This document shows positions 24,921-33,215 of a DNA stretch of 41,593 bases, in pieces; position 1 is the first letter of the stretch; each line of letters begins with the position of its first letter. The position numbers were made by a program, and so were the translations under genes. Origin of the DNA: Streptomyces carpinensis. Lineage in GTDB: Bacteria > Actinomycetota > Actinomycetes > Streptomycetales > Streptomycetaceae. The notes below the pieces were generated by a model, which saw only the letters and a list, made by a program, of their open reading frames with translations, ran no database searches and was not told the origin of the DNA. The stretch lies in contig NZ_MUBM01000138.1 of NCBI RefSeq assembly GCF_002154505.1, forward strand, positions 1 through 41,593. The letters run 5' to 3'.

Positions 24921-25967
24921 TCAGCGGGTCGGGGCCTGTCCCAGCTCCATGGCCGCCGGCGCCGTCTCCGCACCACGGTCGCGCTCGGACACGCCGGGTC
25001 CCTCTGCGCCGATCCTGTGCTCGCCGGTGACCGCGCGCGCTCGGCGCGCGGGCCGGGCCGGCGTGGTGAGTACGGTGAGGCAGCCGACGACCAGGGCGAT
25101 ACCGGCCCAGCCCAGCAGCGGCAGGCGTTCGCCGACGACCAGTACGGCCAGTACGGCCGCGACGGCCGGTTCCAGCAGGGAGAGTGTGGTGGCGGTGCTC
25201 GCCGGGACGTGCGCCAGGCCCCAGCCGAACAGGACGTAGCCGACGAACATGGGTACCAGGGCCATGTAGGCGCCGACGGCCGTGTTGGACCAGGAGTTGA
25301 GGAGCGGGGCGCCGGTGGCCAGCAGCACGGGCATGAGCAGCAGGCCGCCCAGTCCGAAGACGGCGCCCATGGCCGCGCCGGAGGTGAGGCCGCGGCTGAT
25401 CAGGCGGTGGGCCGCCCACGAGTACAGGGCGTAGGTGAAACCGGCCACCAGGCCCAGCCCCACTCCGAGCACCGTCGATCCCACGGATCGGCTCCCGGCG
25501 CCGGAGTGTGCCCTCGCCGCTTCGGCCGCGCACAGCAGCACCGTCCCGGCCAGGCCCAGAGCGGCGCCGATCGTCCAACGACGCGTGAGACGGCGTTTGT
25601 CCACGGCACGTTCGATCACGGCCGAGGCGAGCGGGGCCGAGCCGATCGACACCACCGTCCCGGCGGCCACCCCGGCCAGGTGCATCGAGCTGTAGAACGC
25701 CAGGGGATAGGTCCCCACCGCCAGTGCGCCGAGCAGCACCGTACCGCGCTGCGCACGCAGTCCAGGCGCCTCCCGGGCGATGCGGGAGGCGGCTGTGAGG
25801 GCCTGGAGCAGGCCGCCCAGGCCCATGGCGACGGCCCCGATCGCGAGGGGCCCCACCGCTGGAGCGAAAGTCGCGGCCGTGCCCGTGGTGCCCCACAACA
25901 CCGACGCCACGAGCACGCACAGCGATCCCACACCCACCGAGCCGGCCGCACGTCCGGCGGGCCGCAT
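24921..25967 (-). CDS. EamA/DMT-family exporter
   Basis: A 348-aa integral membrane protein with ten predicted helices in two EamA repeats. The first repeat opens with CVLVASVLWGTTGTAA, the second with GVGLGLVAGFTYALYSW, and the terminal helix pair contains EPAVAAVLAVLVVGERL. A charged tail of ~35 residues ends the protein. Its ATG at 25967 shares one base with the TGA of the upstream TetR gene, so the two are translationally coupled. The family moves metabolites out of the cell (amino acids, nucleosides, drugs); the substrate is unknown. The TetR neighbour presumably represses it. Confidence 0.85.
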   Translation of the reverse strand: MRPAGRAAGSVGVGSLCVLVASVLWGTTGTAATFAPAVGPLAIGAVAMGLGGLLQALTAASRIAREAPGLRAQRGTVLLGALAVGTYPLAFYSSMHLAGVAAGTVVSIGSAPLASAVIERAVDKRRLTRRWTIGAALGLAGTVLLCAAEAARAHSGAGSRSVGSTVLGVGLGLVAGFTYALYSWAAHRLISRGLTSGAAMGAVFGLGGLLLMPVLLATGAPLLNSWSNTAVGAYMALVPMFVGYVLFGWGLAHVPASTATTLSLLEPAVAAVLAVLVVGERLPLLGWAGIALVVGCLTVLTTPARPARRARAVTGEHRIGAEGPGVSERDRGAETAPAAMELGQAPTR

Positions 25968-26578
25968 CACAGCCGGTCCAGCAGGTCCGCGGCCATCGCC
26001 CGCGCATGCTCCAGACGCGTGCCCGCGCCCTCCAGGCCGGCGCGTGCCATCGCGCCCTCCAGCAGGAACGCCAGATGCTCCGCGACCGCACGGGCCTCCT
26101 CGGGCCGATCGGGCAGCAGTTCCTGGAGGTGGCCGGCGAGCAGGGACTCGGCTTCCTCCTTGTGCCGGCGCACGACGGCCCGTCCCTCGTCCCCGGCAGG
26201 CAGTTCGGCGGCCGCGTTCAGCAGCCCGCACCCCCGGAACCCGTGCTCGTAGGCGAAAGCCGCGTGATCCGCGTACGCGTCGAAGACGGCCAGCACGCCG
26301 CCGCGACCGTCCCGGACGCCCTCCAGCCGACGCCGGTACAGGCCCAGCCACTCCTCGTGCCGCGCATCCAGGTAGGCCCTGACCAGATCGGCCTTGGAGG
26401 AGAAGTTGTTGTACAGGCTCATCTTCGCCACGCCCGCCTCGGCGGTGATCGTGTCGATGCCCGTCGCCGACACACCGTCCGCGTAGAAGCGGCGCGCCGC
26501 GGCGGCGAGCAGCCGCTCACGCGCCGTTCCCCGCCGGCGCTCCTTGGCCTGCGTCCGGGCCGGACCCGTCTCGCTCAT
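25967..26578 (-). CDS. TetR-family repressor of the adjacent exporter
   Basis: A 203-aa TetR protein. The HTH spans ~20-65 (RERLLAAAARRFYADGVSATGID, in part, with the AGVAKMSLYNNFSSKADLV recognition region). The C-terminal domain contains GFRGCGLLNAAAELP, the segment seen in TetR proteins near small transporters and oxidoreductases. It starts at ATG 26578, right beside the strong dyad at 26595-26616. Autorepression together with the exporter is likely. The Cys in the RGCG motif could be a redox or electrophile sensor, but this is speculative. Confidence 0.88.
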   Translation of the reverse strand: MSETGPARTQAKERRRGTARERLLAAAARRFYADGVSATGIDTITAEAGVAKMSLYNNFSSKADLVRAYLDARHEEWLGLYRRRLEGVRDGRGGVLAVFDAYADHAAFAYEHGFRGCGLLNAAAELPAGDEGRAVVRRHKEEAESLLAGHLQELLPDRPEEARAVAEHLAFLLEGAMARAGLEGAGTRLEHARAMAADLLDRL

Positions 26579-26594
26579 CGGACCCCCTTCGCTA

Positions 26595-26639
26595 TTAGGT
26601 AGGTCAGTCTACCTAACTAGGTAGGTCTGTCCACCCAAC
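26595..26639. promoter_or_regulatory. Tandem TetR operator, TTAGGTAG-N6-CTACCTAA
   Basis: A perfect 8-bp dyad, TTAGGTAG (26595-26602) and CTACCTAA (26609-26616), with a 6-bp spacer, is followed by a degenerate second copy (TAGGTAGG from 26618, right arm CCACCCA). The left arms repeat at 22-bp spacing. It starts 17 bp upstream of the TetR start, as expected for an autoregulatory operator, and may also affect the divergent alcohol dehydrogenase at 26813. Confidence 0.8.
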
Positions 26640-26812
26640 GATGCACAGGGGTGGCCTCCAGCGCCCGTGCCCGCCCCCGAGTGCACGCGCGGCGGTGGGC
26701 GGGACTGGTCGCGTACCGGTCCCGTCGGGGCCGACTGCGGCGACCCGGCACCGGGAACTCCGACCCTGGGGAACGGGAGCGGTCCGATGGAACCGTGAGG
26801 GAGGTGTCTTCC

Positions 26813-27832
26813 ATGGGTGCGATGTTTCCGGCGTCGATGCGAGCCTGGGTGGCCCCCGCCTCCCGCCCGGGCACGATCGAGCCGCTCGTGCTGCGCGTGC
26901 CGGTGCCCGCGGACGACGAATTGCTGGTGCGGGTAGCTGTGTGCGGGGTGTGCCGGACCGACCTCCACGTACGGGACGGTGACCTGCCCGCGCACCGTGA
27001 GCGGGTCGTGCCCGGGCACGAGGCGGTCGGTGAGGTCGTGGCGGCGGGCCGGGACACCACCGGGCCGGCGGTCGGCGCCCGGGTCGGGATCCCGTGGTTG
27101 CGCCGGACGTGCGGGAGATGCCGTTGGTGCCTGCACGGGCAGGAGAACCTGTGTCCGTCCTCGGTCTACACCGGCTGGGATGCCGACGGTGGCTACGCCG
27201 AATACGCGACGGTGCCCGCCGCGTACACGTACGAGCTGCCGGAGGGGTACCCCGAGGAGGAGCTGGCCCCGCTGCTGTGCGCCGGGATCATCGGCTACCG
27301 GGCGCTGCGTCGCGCCGACCCGCTCCCCGGCGGCCACCTGGGGATCTACGGCTACGGGGCCTCCGCCCACCTCACCGCACAGGTCGCACTCACCCAGGGC
27401 TCCGTCGTCCACGTGTTCACGCGGTCCCCCGCCGCCCGGGAACTCGCCCTGAACCTCGGCGCCGCCTCGGCGACCGACCCGTACGCACCACCCCCACAGC
27501 CGCTGGACGCCGCGATCCTCTTCGCCCCGGCCGGCGACCTGGTCCCCGTCGCCCTGGAGGCCCTGGACAGCGGAGGCACGCTGAGTATCGCCGGCATCCA
27601 TCTGACGGACATCCCCGCCCTGGACTACCAACGACACCTCTTCCGCGAGCGGACCGTCCGCAGCGTCGCGGCCAACACCCGCGAGGACGGGCGCGCCCTG
27701 TTCGCCGTGGCAGCCGAGCAGCGCCTGAAGGTCATGGTCACCGAATACGACTTCGACCAGGCGAGCCGTGCACTCGACGACCTCTCGGCAGGCCGGGTCA
27801 ACGGGGTCGCGGTGCTCCGCGTGCGGTCCTGA
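26813..27832 (+). CDS. Zinc-dependent alcohol dehydrogenase
   Basis: A 339-aa medium-chain dehydrogenase. Catalytic zinc ligands: C47 (CGVCRTD) and H69-E70 (GHE), with a third Cys in [13 protein letters not shown]. The structural zinc site is C100, C103, C106 and C114. The NAD-binding loop reads [10 protein letters not shown], a variant of GxGxxG, typical of the AdhA-like bacterial subgroup. GAGGGAGG precedes ATG 26813. It interconverts alcohols and aldehydes with NAD(H). In a low-oxygen stress locus it could regenerate NAD+ by reducing aldehydes. The upstream region has only a weak DosR-like half palindrome (GGGCCGA near 26728); the TetR operator is 170 bp away. Confidence 0.88.
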   Translation: MGAMFPASMRAWVAPASRPGTIEPLVLRVPVPADDELLVRVAVCGVCRTDLHVRDGDLPAHRERVVPGHEAVGEVVAAGRDTTGPAVGARVGIPWLRRTCGRCRWCLHGQENLCPSSVYTGWDADGGYAEYATVPAAYTYELPEGYPEEELAPLLCAGIIGYRALRRADPLPGGHLGIYGYGASAHLTAQVALTQGSVVHVFTRSPAARELALNLGAASATDPYAPPPQPLDAAILFAPAGDLVPVALEALDSGGTLSIAGIHLTDIPALDYQRHLFRERTVRSVAANTREDGRALFAVAAEQRLKVMVTEYDFDQASRALDDLSAGRVNGVAVLRVRS

Positions 27833-28118
27833 CCCGGCGCGCGCCGACTCCGCGCACGACTCTGACTCCAGCCCCCGCAGGCAGCGGCCCGGCGGGCGAG
27901 GGGACGCCAGCGCCGACCGGGCGGCGCCGGCTCCCGGAACGCCGGGACACGCGCCGCTCAGCCGTCCGAGTCGGCGCCGGTGCCGAGCCGACGCCGCAGG
28001 TGATCAGCAGCTGGGCGGTGTGCGCGATGTGATCGCGCGGTCGCTCAGCAGGGAGGCGGGGTCGCGGGTGACCGCGGCCCGGAGCAGCCCGCGGCGCTCC
28101 CCTCTGCGGCGGGCACCG

Positions 28119-28535
28119 TCAGCAACGCCCGTTCAGGAACCGGTCGAGATGGCCTTCCAGATCCAGTGCCGCCGCCTCCTGGGCTGCGGGCACCAGCTGA
28201 TAAGTGCGCAACAGCCAGTGCTCGAGCGCCCGCAGAGGAGCCACGAGGTGGGCGGAGCCGCCCGGAGGAGTCAGGAGAAGGTGCAGGAGTGCTTCCGGGC
28301 CGGTCCCGGTCGGCCACACCCGCACATCGCCCTCTCCGGTCGGCGCCAGCATCCCTCGCGCGAGCAGCTCCCGGGAGATGACCCAGGCGACTGGGCCCTG
28401 GACGAGGTCATGGAAGAGGAACTCCACCAGAAGCGGGTCCTGCGACCGGTAGAGCAGGTGGGTCGATACCGGGAGCCGAGTGCCCAGGGGCGACACGAGC
28501 TCTATGCCGAGCATGTGGTCTACGCAAGTGATCAT
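28119..28535 (-). CDS. SsgA-like sporulation / cell-division regulator (SALP)
   Basis: A 138-aa protein of the actinomycete-only SsgA family. Conserved stations: LPVSTHLLYRSQDPLLVEFLF near residue 20-45 (in part), VAWVISRELLARGM, GEGDVRVWP and FLNGRC at the end; length is normal for the family (~135-145 aa). SALPs control septum placement and spore maturation in filamentous actinomycetes. The start at ATG 28535 has only a weak ribosome site. It lies between the alcohol dehydrogenase and a secreted protein within the dormancy island, hinting at a link between stress state and division. Which SALP subgroup it belongs to was not determined. Confidence 0.85.
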   Translation of the reverse strand: MITCVDHMLGIELVSPLGTRLPVSTHLLYRSQDPLLVEFLFHDLVQGPVAWVISRELLARGMLAPTGEGDVRVWPTGTGPEALLHLLLTPPGGSAHLVAPLRALEHWLLRTYQLVPAAQEAAALDLEGHLDRFLNGRC

Positions 28536-28903
28536 GGCTCTGTGTGGGTTCGGGGGCCGGGGTGGTGCGGGGCCCGGGCAGTGGGATCACTGCGCGGGCC
28601 GGGCATCGACGCGGCCCGGGTCGACAACATCAAGGTTTCGGGCGCCGAAGACGGGCGACGCATGAGACGGCGCAGCGAGAAGGCTTGCGCTCGGCCCGCG
28701 TCAGCGGTGGCCGGGCCACCGTCCGCCGGCGGCGCGGGGGCGGCGATCGGTGTTTCACGGCCGCTGCTGTCCCTTGAAGCGGCCGTGGTCGCCGCCCCCG
28801 CTGTCTGTGGTGCCCTCCGGCGTGACCGGGGGCGGCTCGGGCTGCGTCACCGGCCCACTGGTGTGCGGCAGCCGAGCAGTGGCGGTCCTGGTGACCGCGG
28901 TTT
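28536..28903. other. 368-bp region without a recognised gene
   Basis: Very GC-rich, with frames on both strands but no family signature. A minus-strand frame just beyond the secreted protein's stop reads a Pro/Thr-rich tail (PVTQPEPPPVTPEGTTDSGG), which could be the lost C-terminus of that protein after a frameshift. This is unproven. Confidence 0.35.
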
Positions 28904-29290
28904 TCAGCAGCCCGAACGACCGTGGCGCTCCAGGTCCCCATAGGTGGAGCGCTCGTGGTCGCCGACCCGGCGGAGCTGGTCGAGGACCCACTGACGACGG
29001 GCTTCGTCGATCCGCGCCCGGCCACCGTCGCGGTCGACGTACCGGATCCGGTGGCGACCTGCATCGTCGTGCCGCTTCCAGGAGCCAGGAGCGTCGCCGT
29101 GCCCGAACGCGCCGCGCCGGTCCCCGTGGTGGTTGCCGACGGTTCGGACGGCGGAAACGGAGCCGCCGGAGTGGCTGACGCTCGGGTTCGTCGCCGCCGA
29201 GGCTGAACCGCCGGTGGCGAGAAGCCCGGCCGCCGCGACGGCGGTGGACGCGATCGCGACGACGGCTCGACGCATGGTCCTGTTGGCCAT
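28904..29290 (-). CDS. Small secreted protein, paralogue of the protein at 40332
   Basis: A 128-aa protein starting at ATG 29290 (AAGGAGAAGG upstream). It has a clear signal peptide (MANRTMRRAVVAIAS, a hydrophobic run, GGSASAA). The mature part is rich in H, R, G and D, with a middle segment HRIRYVDRDGGRARIDEARRQ (in part). Its signal peptide closely parallels that of the protein at 40332, and both have the same 10-mer TTCAACCAAA 87-107 bp upstream. Function is unknown. A possible frameshift at its end is noted in the neighbouring region. Confidence 0.65.
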   Translation of the reverse strand: MANRTMRRAVVAIASTAVAAAGLLATGGSASAATNPSVSHSGGSVSAVRTVGNHHGDRRGAFGHGDAPGSWKRHDDAGRHRIRYVDRDGGRARIDEARRQWVLDQLRRVGDHERSTYGDLERHGRSGC

Positions 29291-29368
29291 GATTCCTTCT
29301 CCTTGCTCACCCCGTGATGCGAATGAGTGGCTTCGCGAATGTGTGCCTGCTGTGAGGCACTTGAGACA

Positions 29369-29394
29369 GTAGCCGATTTGGTTGAATGATGAAC
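29369..29394 (-). promoter_or_regulatory. Possible sigma-B-like promoter of the secreted protein at 28904
   Basis: Read on the minus strand: GTTC, 16 nt containing TTCAACCAAA, then GGCTAC. It resembles the general-stress pattern GTTT-N14-16-GGGTA and the promoter region of the paralogue at 40332. It is 80-105 bp upstream of ATG 29290. Motif-based inference only. Confidence 0.35.
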
Positions 29395-29551
29395 TATCTC
29401 TGGCGGTGAGGTCCGCCACGCGATACAGGTCACTGCGCCGGAAACAGCTCTACGGCGCGCTGCGCACCTTCAGCGGACCGCTTCCGGCACCGGCCCGCGA
29501 TGTGCGCGAGACCACTGCGACAAAAAGGACAACCGTGCCATCATCGCGCTC

Positions 29552-30817
29552 GTGCAACATTCAACCAACAGTGCTCGATGGTGGCGCACGGCAGGCCGGA
29601 CGCTTCGACGGCCGCTGCGAGCCGCCCGGACACACCACCCCGCACGAACGGCCACGGCACTGACTCAGGGCGCGAAGGGGCTCGTCGCGGCACTCCTGGC
29701 CTGGCAGGTCGCCTCATGGTGGCTGCCCGGGCAGCAGCAGTACCTCGCCGTCGCCACGGCCCTGCTCATGGTCAACGCCCCCACCATCCACCGGACCGTG
29801 ACACAGGCCGTCCGCAGCGTGACCACGCGAGCGGCGGGACTGCTGCTGGCGGCGATCGTCGTACGGCTGCTCGGCTCGACCGCGGGCAGCATCGCGGCGA
29901 TCCTGGCGATCGCGCTGGTCGCCGGTGGCCGCCGACGCTCCGACGACCGGTTGCAGATCGTCTCCACGGCGGTGCTCGCCCTGGCCGTGGCCGCGACCAC
30001 CCCCGTCGGGAACGTGGTCACCCCGGTTTTCGCGACTCTGGCCGGCGCGGCGGTGGGAACCGCCGTGAACGCGCTGATCCTTCCGCCCCTGCACCTGGAC
30101 GCCTCCGACGCCTCGGTGCGTGACCTCGCCGCGGCCATGGGATCACTGCTGGACGACATGGGCCGCGGCCTGCGCGAGCGGCGGCACACGGACCGCGCGC
30201 ACACATGGCTGGAAGAGGGCAGGCACCTGGAGGAGCTCGTGGCACAGGCGCACGAGGACGTCCGGCAGGGCCAGGAGAGCCTGCGCTGGAACACGCGCTG
30301 CGCCGTGCACGGAAGAGCCCGGACGCCCGCGCACGGCGAGGTACTGCGGGCTCTGCACCACGTGTCCTTCCAGGTCCGCGGAATCGCCCGGACACTGGCC
30401 GACAACGTCGACGACCGGCACACCGATCACCGACTGGGCAGGCTCTTCCTGGACCGGTACGCGACGACCCTCGAGGCCGCCGGAGAGGCGGTGACCTCCT
30501 TCGCCACCCCCGGATCGGCCTCCGACTCCAGCTGCGACCGCGCCCGTGACAGGCTGCGCCGTGGCATCGGCGAGGCCACGGCCTGGCACACGACCATGAC
30601 CGAACTGATCACACAGGGCACACTGCCCGAGCCCGGCGCCTGGCACGTGTACGGATCGCTGATGACCGACGTCGAACGCCTGCTGGCGGACCTCGACCGC
30701 GCGGACCAGTTCACCGCGGCCGCATCGACGGCCGAGCCCAGGAAGGCTCCTTGGCTTGTGCCGGTGCCCATGGGCGCCCGGCTGACAGTGGACCGTGACA
30801 GGCAGCCCTGCGCCTGA
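29552..30817 (+). CDS. FUSC-family membrane protein (aromatic acid exporter-like)
   Basis: A 421-aa protein. Residues ~40-185 hold about five or six membrane segments (GLVAALLAWQVASWWLP; YLAVATALLMVNAPTI; TTRAAGLLLAAIVV; SIAAILAIALVAGG). A long, mainly helical cytoplasmic domain (~190-400) rich in R, E and H follows. This half-size FUSC architecture is common in Streptomyces; relatives include ArAE and YccS-type exporters. GTG at 29552 is chosen although the only AAGGAC site upstream is better placed for another frame. The substrate is unknown. It is transcribed alone, ahead of the PNPOx remnant. Confidence 0.75.
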   Translation: MQHSTNSARWWRTAGRTLRRPLRAARTHHPARTATALTQGAKGLVAALLAWQVASWWLPGQQQYLAVATALLMVNAPTIHRTVTQAVRSVTTRAAGLLLAAIVVRLLGSTAGSIAAILAIALVAGGRRRSDDRLQIVSTAVLALAVAATTPVGNVVTPVFATLAGAAVGTAVNALILPPLHLDASDASVRDLAAAMGSLLDDMGRGLRERRHTDRAHTWLEEGRHLEELVAQAHEDVRQGQESLRWNTRCAVHGRARTPAHGEVLRALHHVSFQVRGIARTLADNVDDRHTDHRLGRLFLDRYATTLEAAGEAVTSFATPGSASDSSCDRARDRLRRGIGEATAWHTTMTELITQGTLPEPGAWHVYGSLMTDVERLLADLDRADQFTAAASTAEPRKAPWLVPVPMGARLTVDRDRQPCA

Positions 30818-30837
30818 CAGTCCAGGGCTGGGCTCCC

Positions 30838-30951
30838 ATGGACGGGCACCGGCTGCCTACCGTGGCCAAGGCCAACATCAGCCCCGCCCGGCCGGGCACG
30901 GACGCAGCCGGTGCCGGTGCCGGTGCCTCGTTCAGCTTCCTCGACGGCTGA
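30838..30951 (+). CDS. Possible 37-aa small protein
   Basis: ATG 30838 opens a short frame with nearly all G/C third positions. It begins MDGHRLPTVAKANISP, passes through a Gly-Ala repeat and ends ASFSFLDG. It has a weak ribosome site and no recognised family. The opposite strand is also open, so it may be chance. Confidence 0.25.
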   Translation: MDGHRLPTVAKANISPARPGTDAAGAGAGASFSFLDG

Positions 30952-31322
30952 AGCATTGCCGCCCGCCCCTTCCTGTCGCAGTGGTGCGGCCGGTGCGCGC
31001 CGGTGGCCTGCTGCCACTATCCGAATGCGGGCCCTCACAAGGCGTAGGCCGTACGGCCTCGTCGGCCGGCCCTGCGGTCCTCGGTTTCGGCCGACCGGAC
31101 CGGGCAGGCGGCTCTCGTGCCGCATCGCCCACGACCCCGGCCGGACCAGCGCGGGGGTGTTCGGCCACGACCCGCCGCGCCAACCGGGCGGCGCGCCGTG
31201 CCTGCCGGTGCGCAACCGGGCGATGCGTCGTGCCCCCGCCGGCCGGGAGGACTGCCACGGGGCACCTGTACAAGGGCCATCCGGCCCTAACCACGCCCCG
31301 GTCGTCGGAGGGACCATGGCTG
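30952..31322. promoter_or_regulatory. Promoter region of the frameshifted PNPOx gene with DosR-box-like sites
   Basis: GGGCCATCCGGCCC (31274-31287), inside the longer imperfect dyad AAGGGCC-ATCC-GGCCCTAA, lies 36 bp upstream of ATG 31323. It matches the complement of the consensus at 12 of 14 positions. A second copy, CGGCCGACCGGACC (31088-31101), matches at 11 of 14. No gene is recognised in the rest of this stretch. Confidence 0.55.
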
Positions 31323-31743
31323 ATGTTCCATGAAGGCTTTCGCGTGCTCGATCGGCAGGAGTGCCTGCGCCTGTTGGCGAAGCTGCCGATCGGCCGTGTC
31401 GGGTACACCCGCCAGGCGCTGCCCGCGGTGCTTCCGGTCAACTTCTCCCTCGACACGGACTCATCCGTGCTCCTGCGCACCGCGGCGGGCTCGGACCTCG
31501 TGCGCGCGATCGACGGTGCCGTGGTCGCCTTCGAGGCCGACGAACTTCGATGCCGCGACCCGCTCCGGCTGGAGCGTGGTCGTCACCGGCCGGGCGACCG
31601 TGGTGACCGACCCCCCCGAACACGAACGGCTGTCGCGGACCGGCCCGCGCTCCTGGGTGGTCGCGCGCGACGGGGTCTTCGTCCGCATCGAGGCCGAGAT
31701 GGTCACCGGCCGGGATATCACCGGGACGCGCGGCAGGGGCTGA
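31323..31743 (+). pseudogene. Frameshifted PNPOx-like flavin protein
   Basis: ATG 31323 (GGAGGG ~10 nt upstream) opens a frame reading LDRQECLRLLAKLPIGRVGY, then LPAVLPVNFSLD and AVVAFEADE. At about 31546 the homologous reading moves by one base to FDAATRSGWSVVVTGRATVV, then WVVARDGVFVRIEAEMVTG, to a stop at 31743. Joined, this is a ~140-aa PNPOx-like protein similar to the one at 39635. One extra C in GACGAACTTCGAT explains the break. It is either a true frameshift or a sequence error. Such split-barrel proteins (Rv2004c/Rv3129-like genes in mycobacteria) are frequent DosR targets. Confidence 0.75.
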
Positions 31744-31881
31744 GCGCCGGCCGGGTTCGCAACGGGTCAGCACGGCTTCGGGCGTTCGCGACCTGTCGCC
31801 GGGAGACCGGGGCCGGGCGGACCGCATCCGCTCAGGTCCACGATCCGGTACTGCTCACGGGATGTGCCGGACGGGGCTCGT

Positions 31882-32442
31882 TCACGGCCCCGTCACCGCC
31901 TGTCCGCGGGCGCGCGGGGTGCGGCCGCCGTCCGGACCGTAGCCGAAGCGGATCAGCAGTTGCGGGTGGCACCGCTTGCGGGCCAGGCCGACGGCCGCCC
32001 GCAGGTCCGGCCATTCCATCGGCTGGTGCAGGAGCGAGGTACGCACCCCGTGCGCCGTTGCCGTCAGCAGCACGTGCTGCAAGGCCTGACCCGCGTGCAG
32101 CCAGTCCTCACGCCGGTCGTGAGAAGTCCACAACAGGGCGACCTGGGCGTGGCGTTCGAAGCGGAGCGCGGCCAGACGCGGCCCGGGCATCGGGCCGGGG
32201 AAATCCCGCATCGGCATCCGCCCGGCCGCGTCCGACGGGCCGAGCGCCGTGACGGGGATGCCGTACGGCCTGGCCGGCGCCGGGGCCGTGATCCGGCTGC
32301 GTCCTTCGGCGGCGCGTGACGAACTGGCGTAGTTGCGGGCCTCGGCGACGGCGGTCAGGTGAAGCAGCCGTCGCGTCCCCGCGATCTCCGGCAGATGCAG
32401 TCGTGCGCCCTCGGAGTGCGCCGCCGCGGACATCTCCACCAA
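31882..32442 (-). pseudogene. 5'-truncated Acg-type nitroreductase
   Basis: About 186 residues with the C-terminal half of the FMN nitroreductase family typified by Acg (Rv2032) and Rv3131, both DosR-regulon proteins. Diagnostic segments: LRFERHAQVALLWTSHDRRE, WLHAGQALQHVLLTATAHG, SLLHQPMEWPDLR and CHPQLLIRFGYGP. Family members are ~320-330 aa; the N-terminal half is missing. The break coincides with the beginning of the narG fragment at ~32442 on the opposite strand, showing that a recombination joined two cut genes head to head. The remaining frame could be translated from TTG 32442 but would lack much of the flavin site. Confidence 0.75.
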
Positions 32443-32825
32443 TGCTCGCCCTCTTCCGCGGCGGACCGGTGATCTGGATGTCCACCGCCGACGCCGAGAG
32501 GATCGGCGTCAAGGACAACGAGTGGATCGAGGCGTACAACCGCAACGGCGTCGTCGTCGCCCGCGCCGTGGTCACCCATCGCATGCCCGACGGCACCGTT
32601 TACATGTACCACGCCAAGGACCGCACGGTGAACGTCCCGAAGACCGAGGTGAGCGGCAGACGCGGCGGCATCCACAACTCCCTGACGAGGCTGCTCGTCA
32701 AGCCCACCCATCTCGCCGGCGGCTACGCGCAGTTCACGTACGCCTTCAACTACTACGGCCCGACCGGCAACCAGCGCGACGAGGTCACGGTCATCCGCCG
32801 TCGCTCGCAGAACGTGGAGTACTGA
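32442..32825 (+). pseudogene. narG: 3' remnant of narG (respiratory nitrate reductase alpha subunit)
   Basis: The last ~127 residues of NarG in one frame: FRGGPVIWMSTADAERIGV, DNEWIEAYNRNGVVVARAV, RGGIHNSLTRLLVKPTH and NYYGPTGNQRDEVTVIRRRS (segments, in order). This is the C-terminal molybdopterin-dinucleotide-binding domain. The ~1,100 upstream residues with the FeS cluster and catalytic core are absent. Native NarG would reduce nitrate at the inner face of the membrane. The frame ends at 32825 and is followed 1 bp later by the narH start, so the ancestral operon order is preserved at this relic. Confidence 0.85.
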
Positions 32826-32826
32826 C

Positions 32827-32859
32827 ATGCGCGTGATGGCACAGGTGGCGATGGTCATG
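32827..32859 (+). pseudogene. narH: First 11 codons of narH (nitrate reductase beta subunit)
   Basis: Immediately after narG, ATG 32827 reads MRVMAQVAMVM, the conserved start of actinobacterial NarH. The next residues should be the first ferredoxin cluster (NLDKCIGCHTCS), but the sequence switches abruptly to unrelated RARSRPGRD. This marks the second breakpoint of the deletion. Confidence 0.75.
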
Positions 32860-33215
32860 AGAGCTCGCAGCAGGCCTGGGCGCGACCGCCAGGCGGGCAC
32901 TCGCCCGCACCACCCCGGCCACCTGCACCGCGGTCGGACGTGACGCGGGCCCCGTGACCCGCCTGGGCGCACTCGCGGCTCCCGGCCCGACCGAAGTCCG
33001 CACGGTGCGGGCGGACGCGGGCCTGCGCGCCCCGCGGGAGCCGGCCGCGAGGCGGCGCGTGCGGAACATGCGCGGCGGCTTCCATCGCCACCGGGACGAT
33101 CTGAGCGCCATCGGTCTGCTCGCCGTCCCCACCTCACCCGGGCGGTGGGCAGCAGGGACAAGCCCGCGTGCCCGGACCGGCGCTGTGATCTCCGAGCGTG
33201 CCCCGAGACGGCACT
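32860..33215. other. 356-bp stretch after the narH break, no recognised gene
   Basis: Several open frames exist because of the base composition, but none shows a recognisable domain. One + frame (GFHRHRDDLSAIGLLAVP) has protein-like composition but no identified relative. Probably debris from the same rearrangement. Confidence 0.4.

Noticed and set aside
26726..26745. GGGGCCGACTGCGGC as a DosR-type box for the alcohol dehydrogenase
   Set aside because: Only the left half-site fits; the right half is missing.
32316..32441. Upstream part of the frame containing narG
   Set aside because: Residues before ~32442 are antisense to the nitroreductase remnant and do not resemble NarG.
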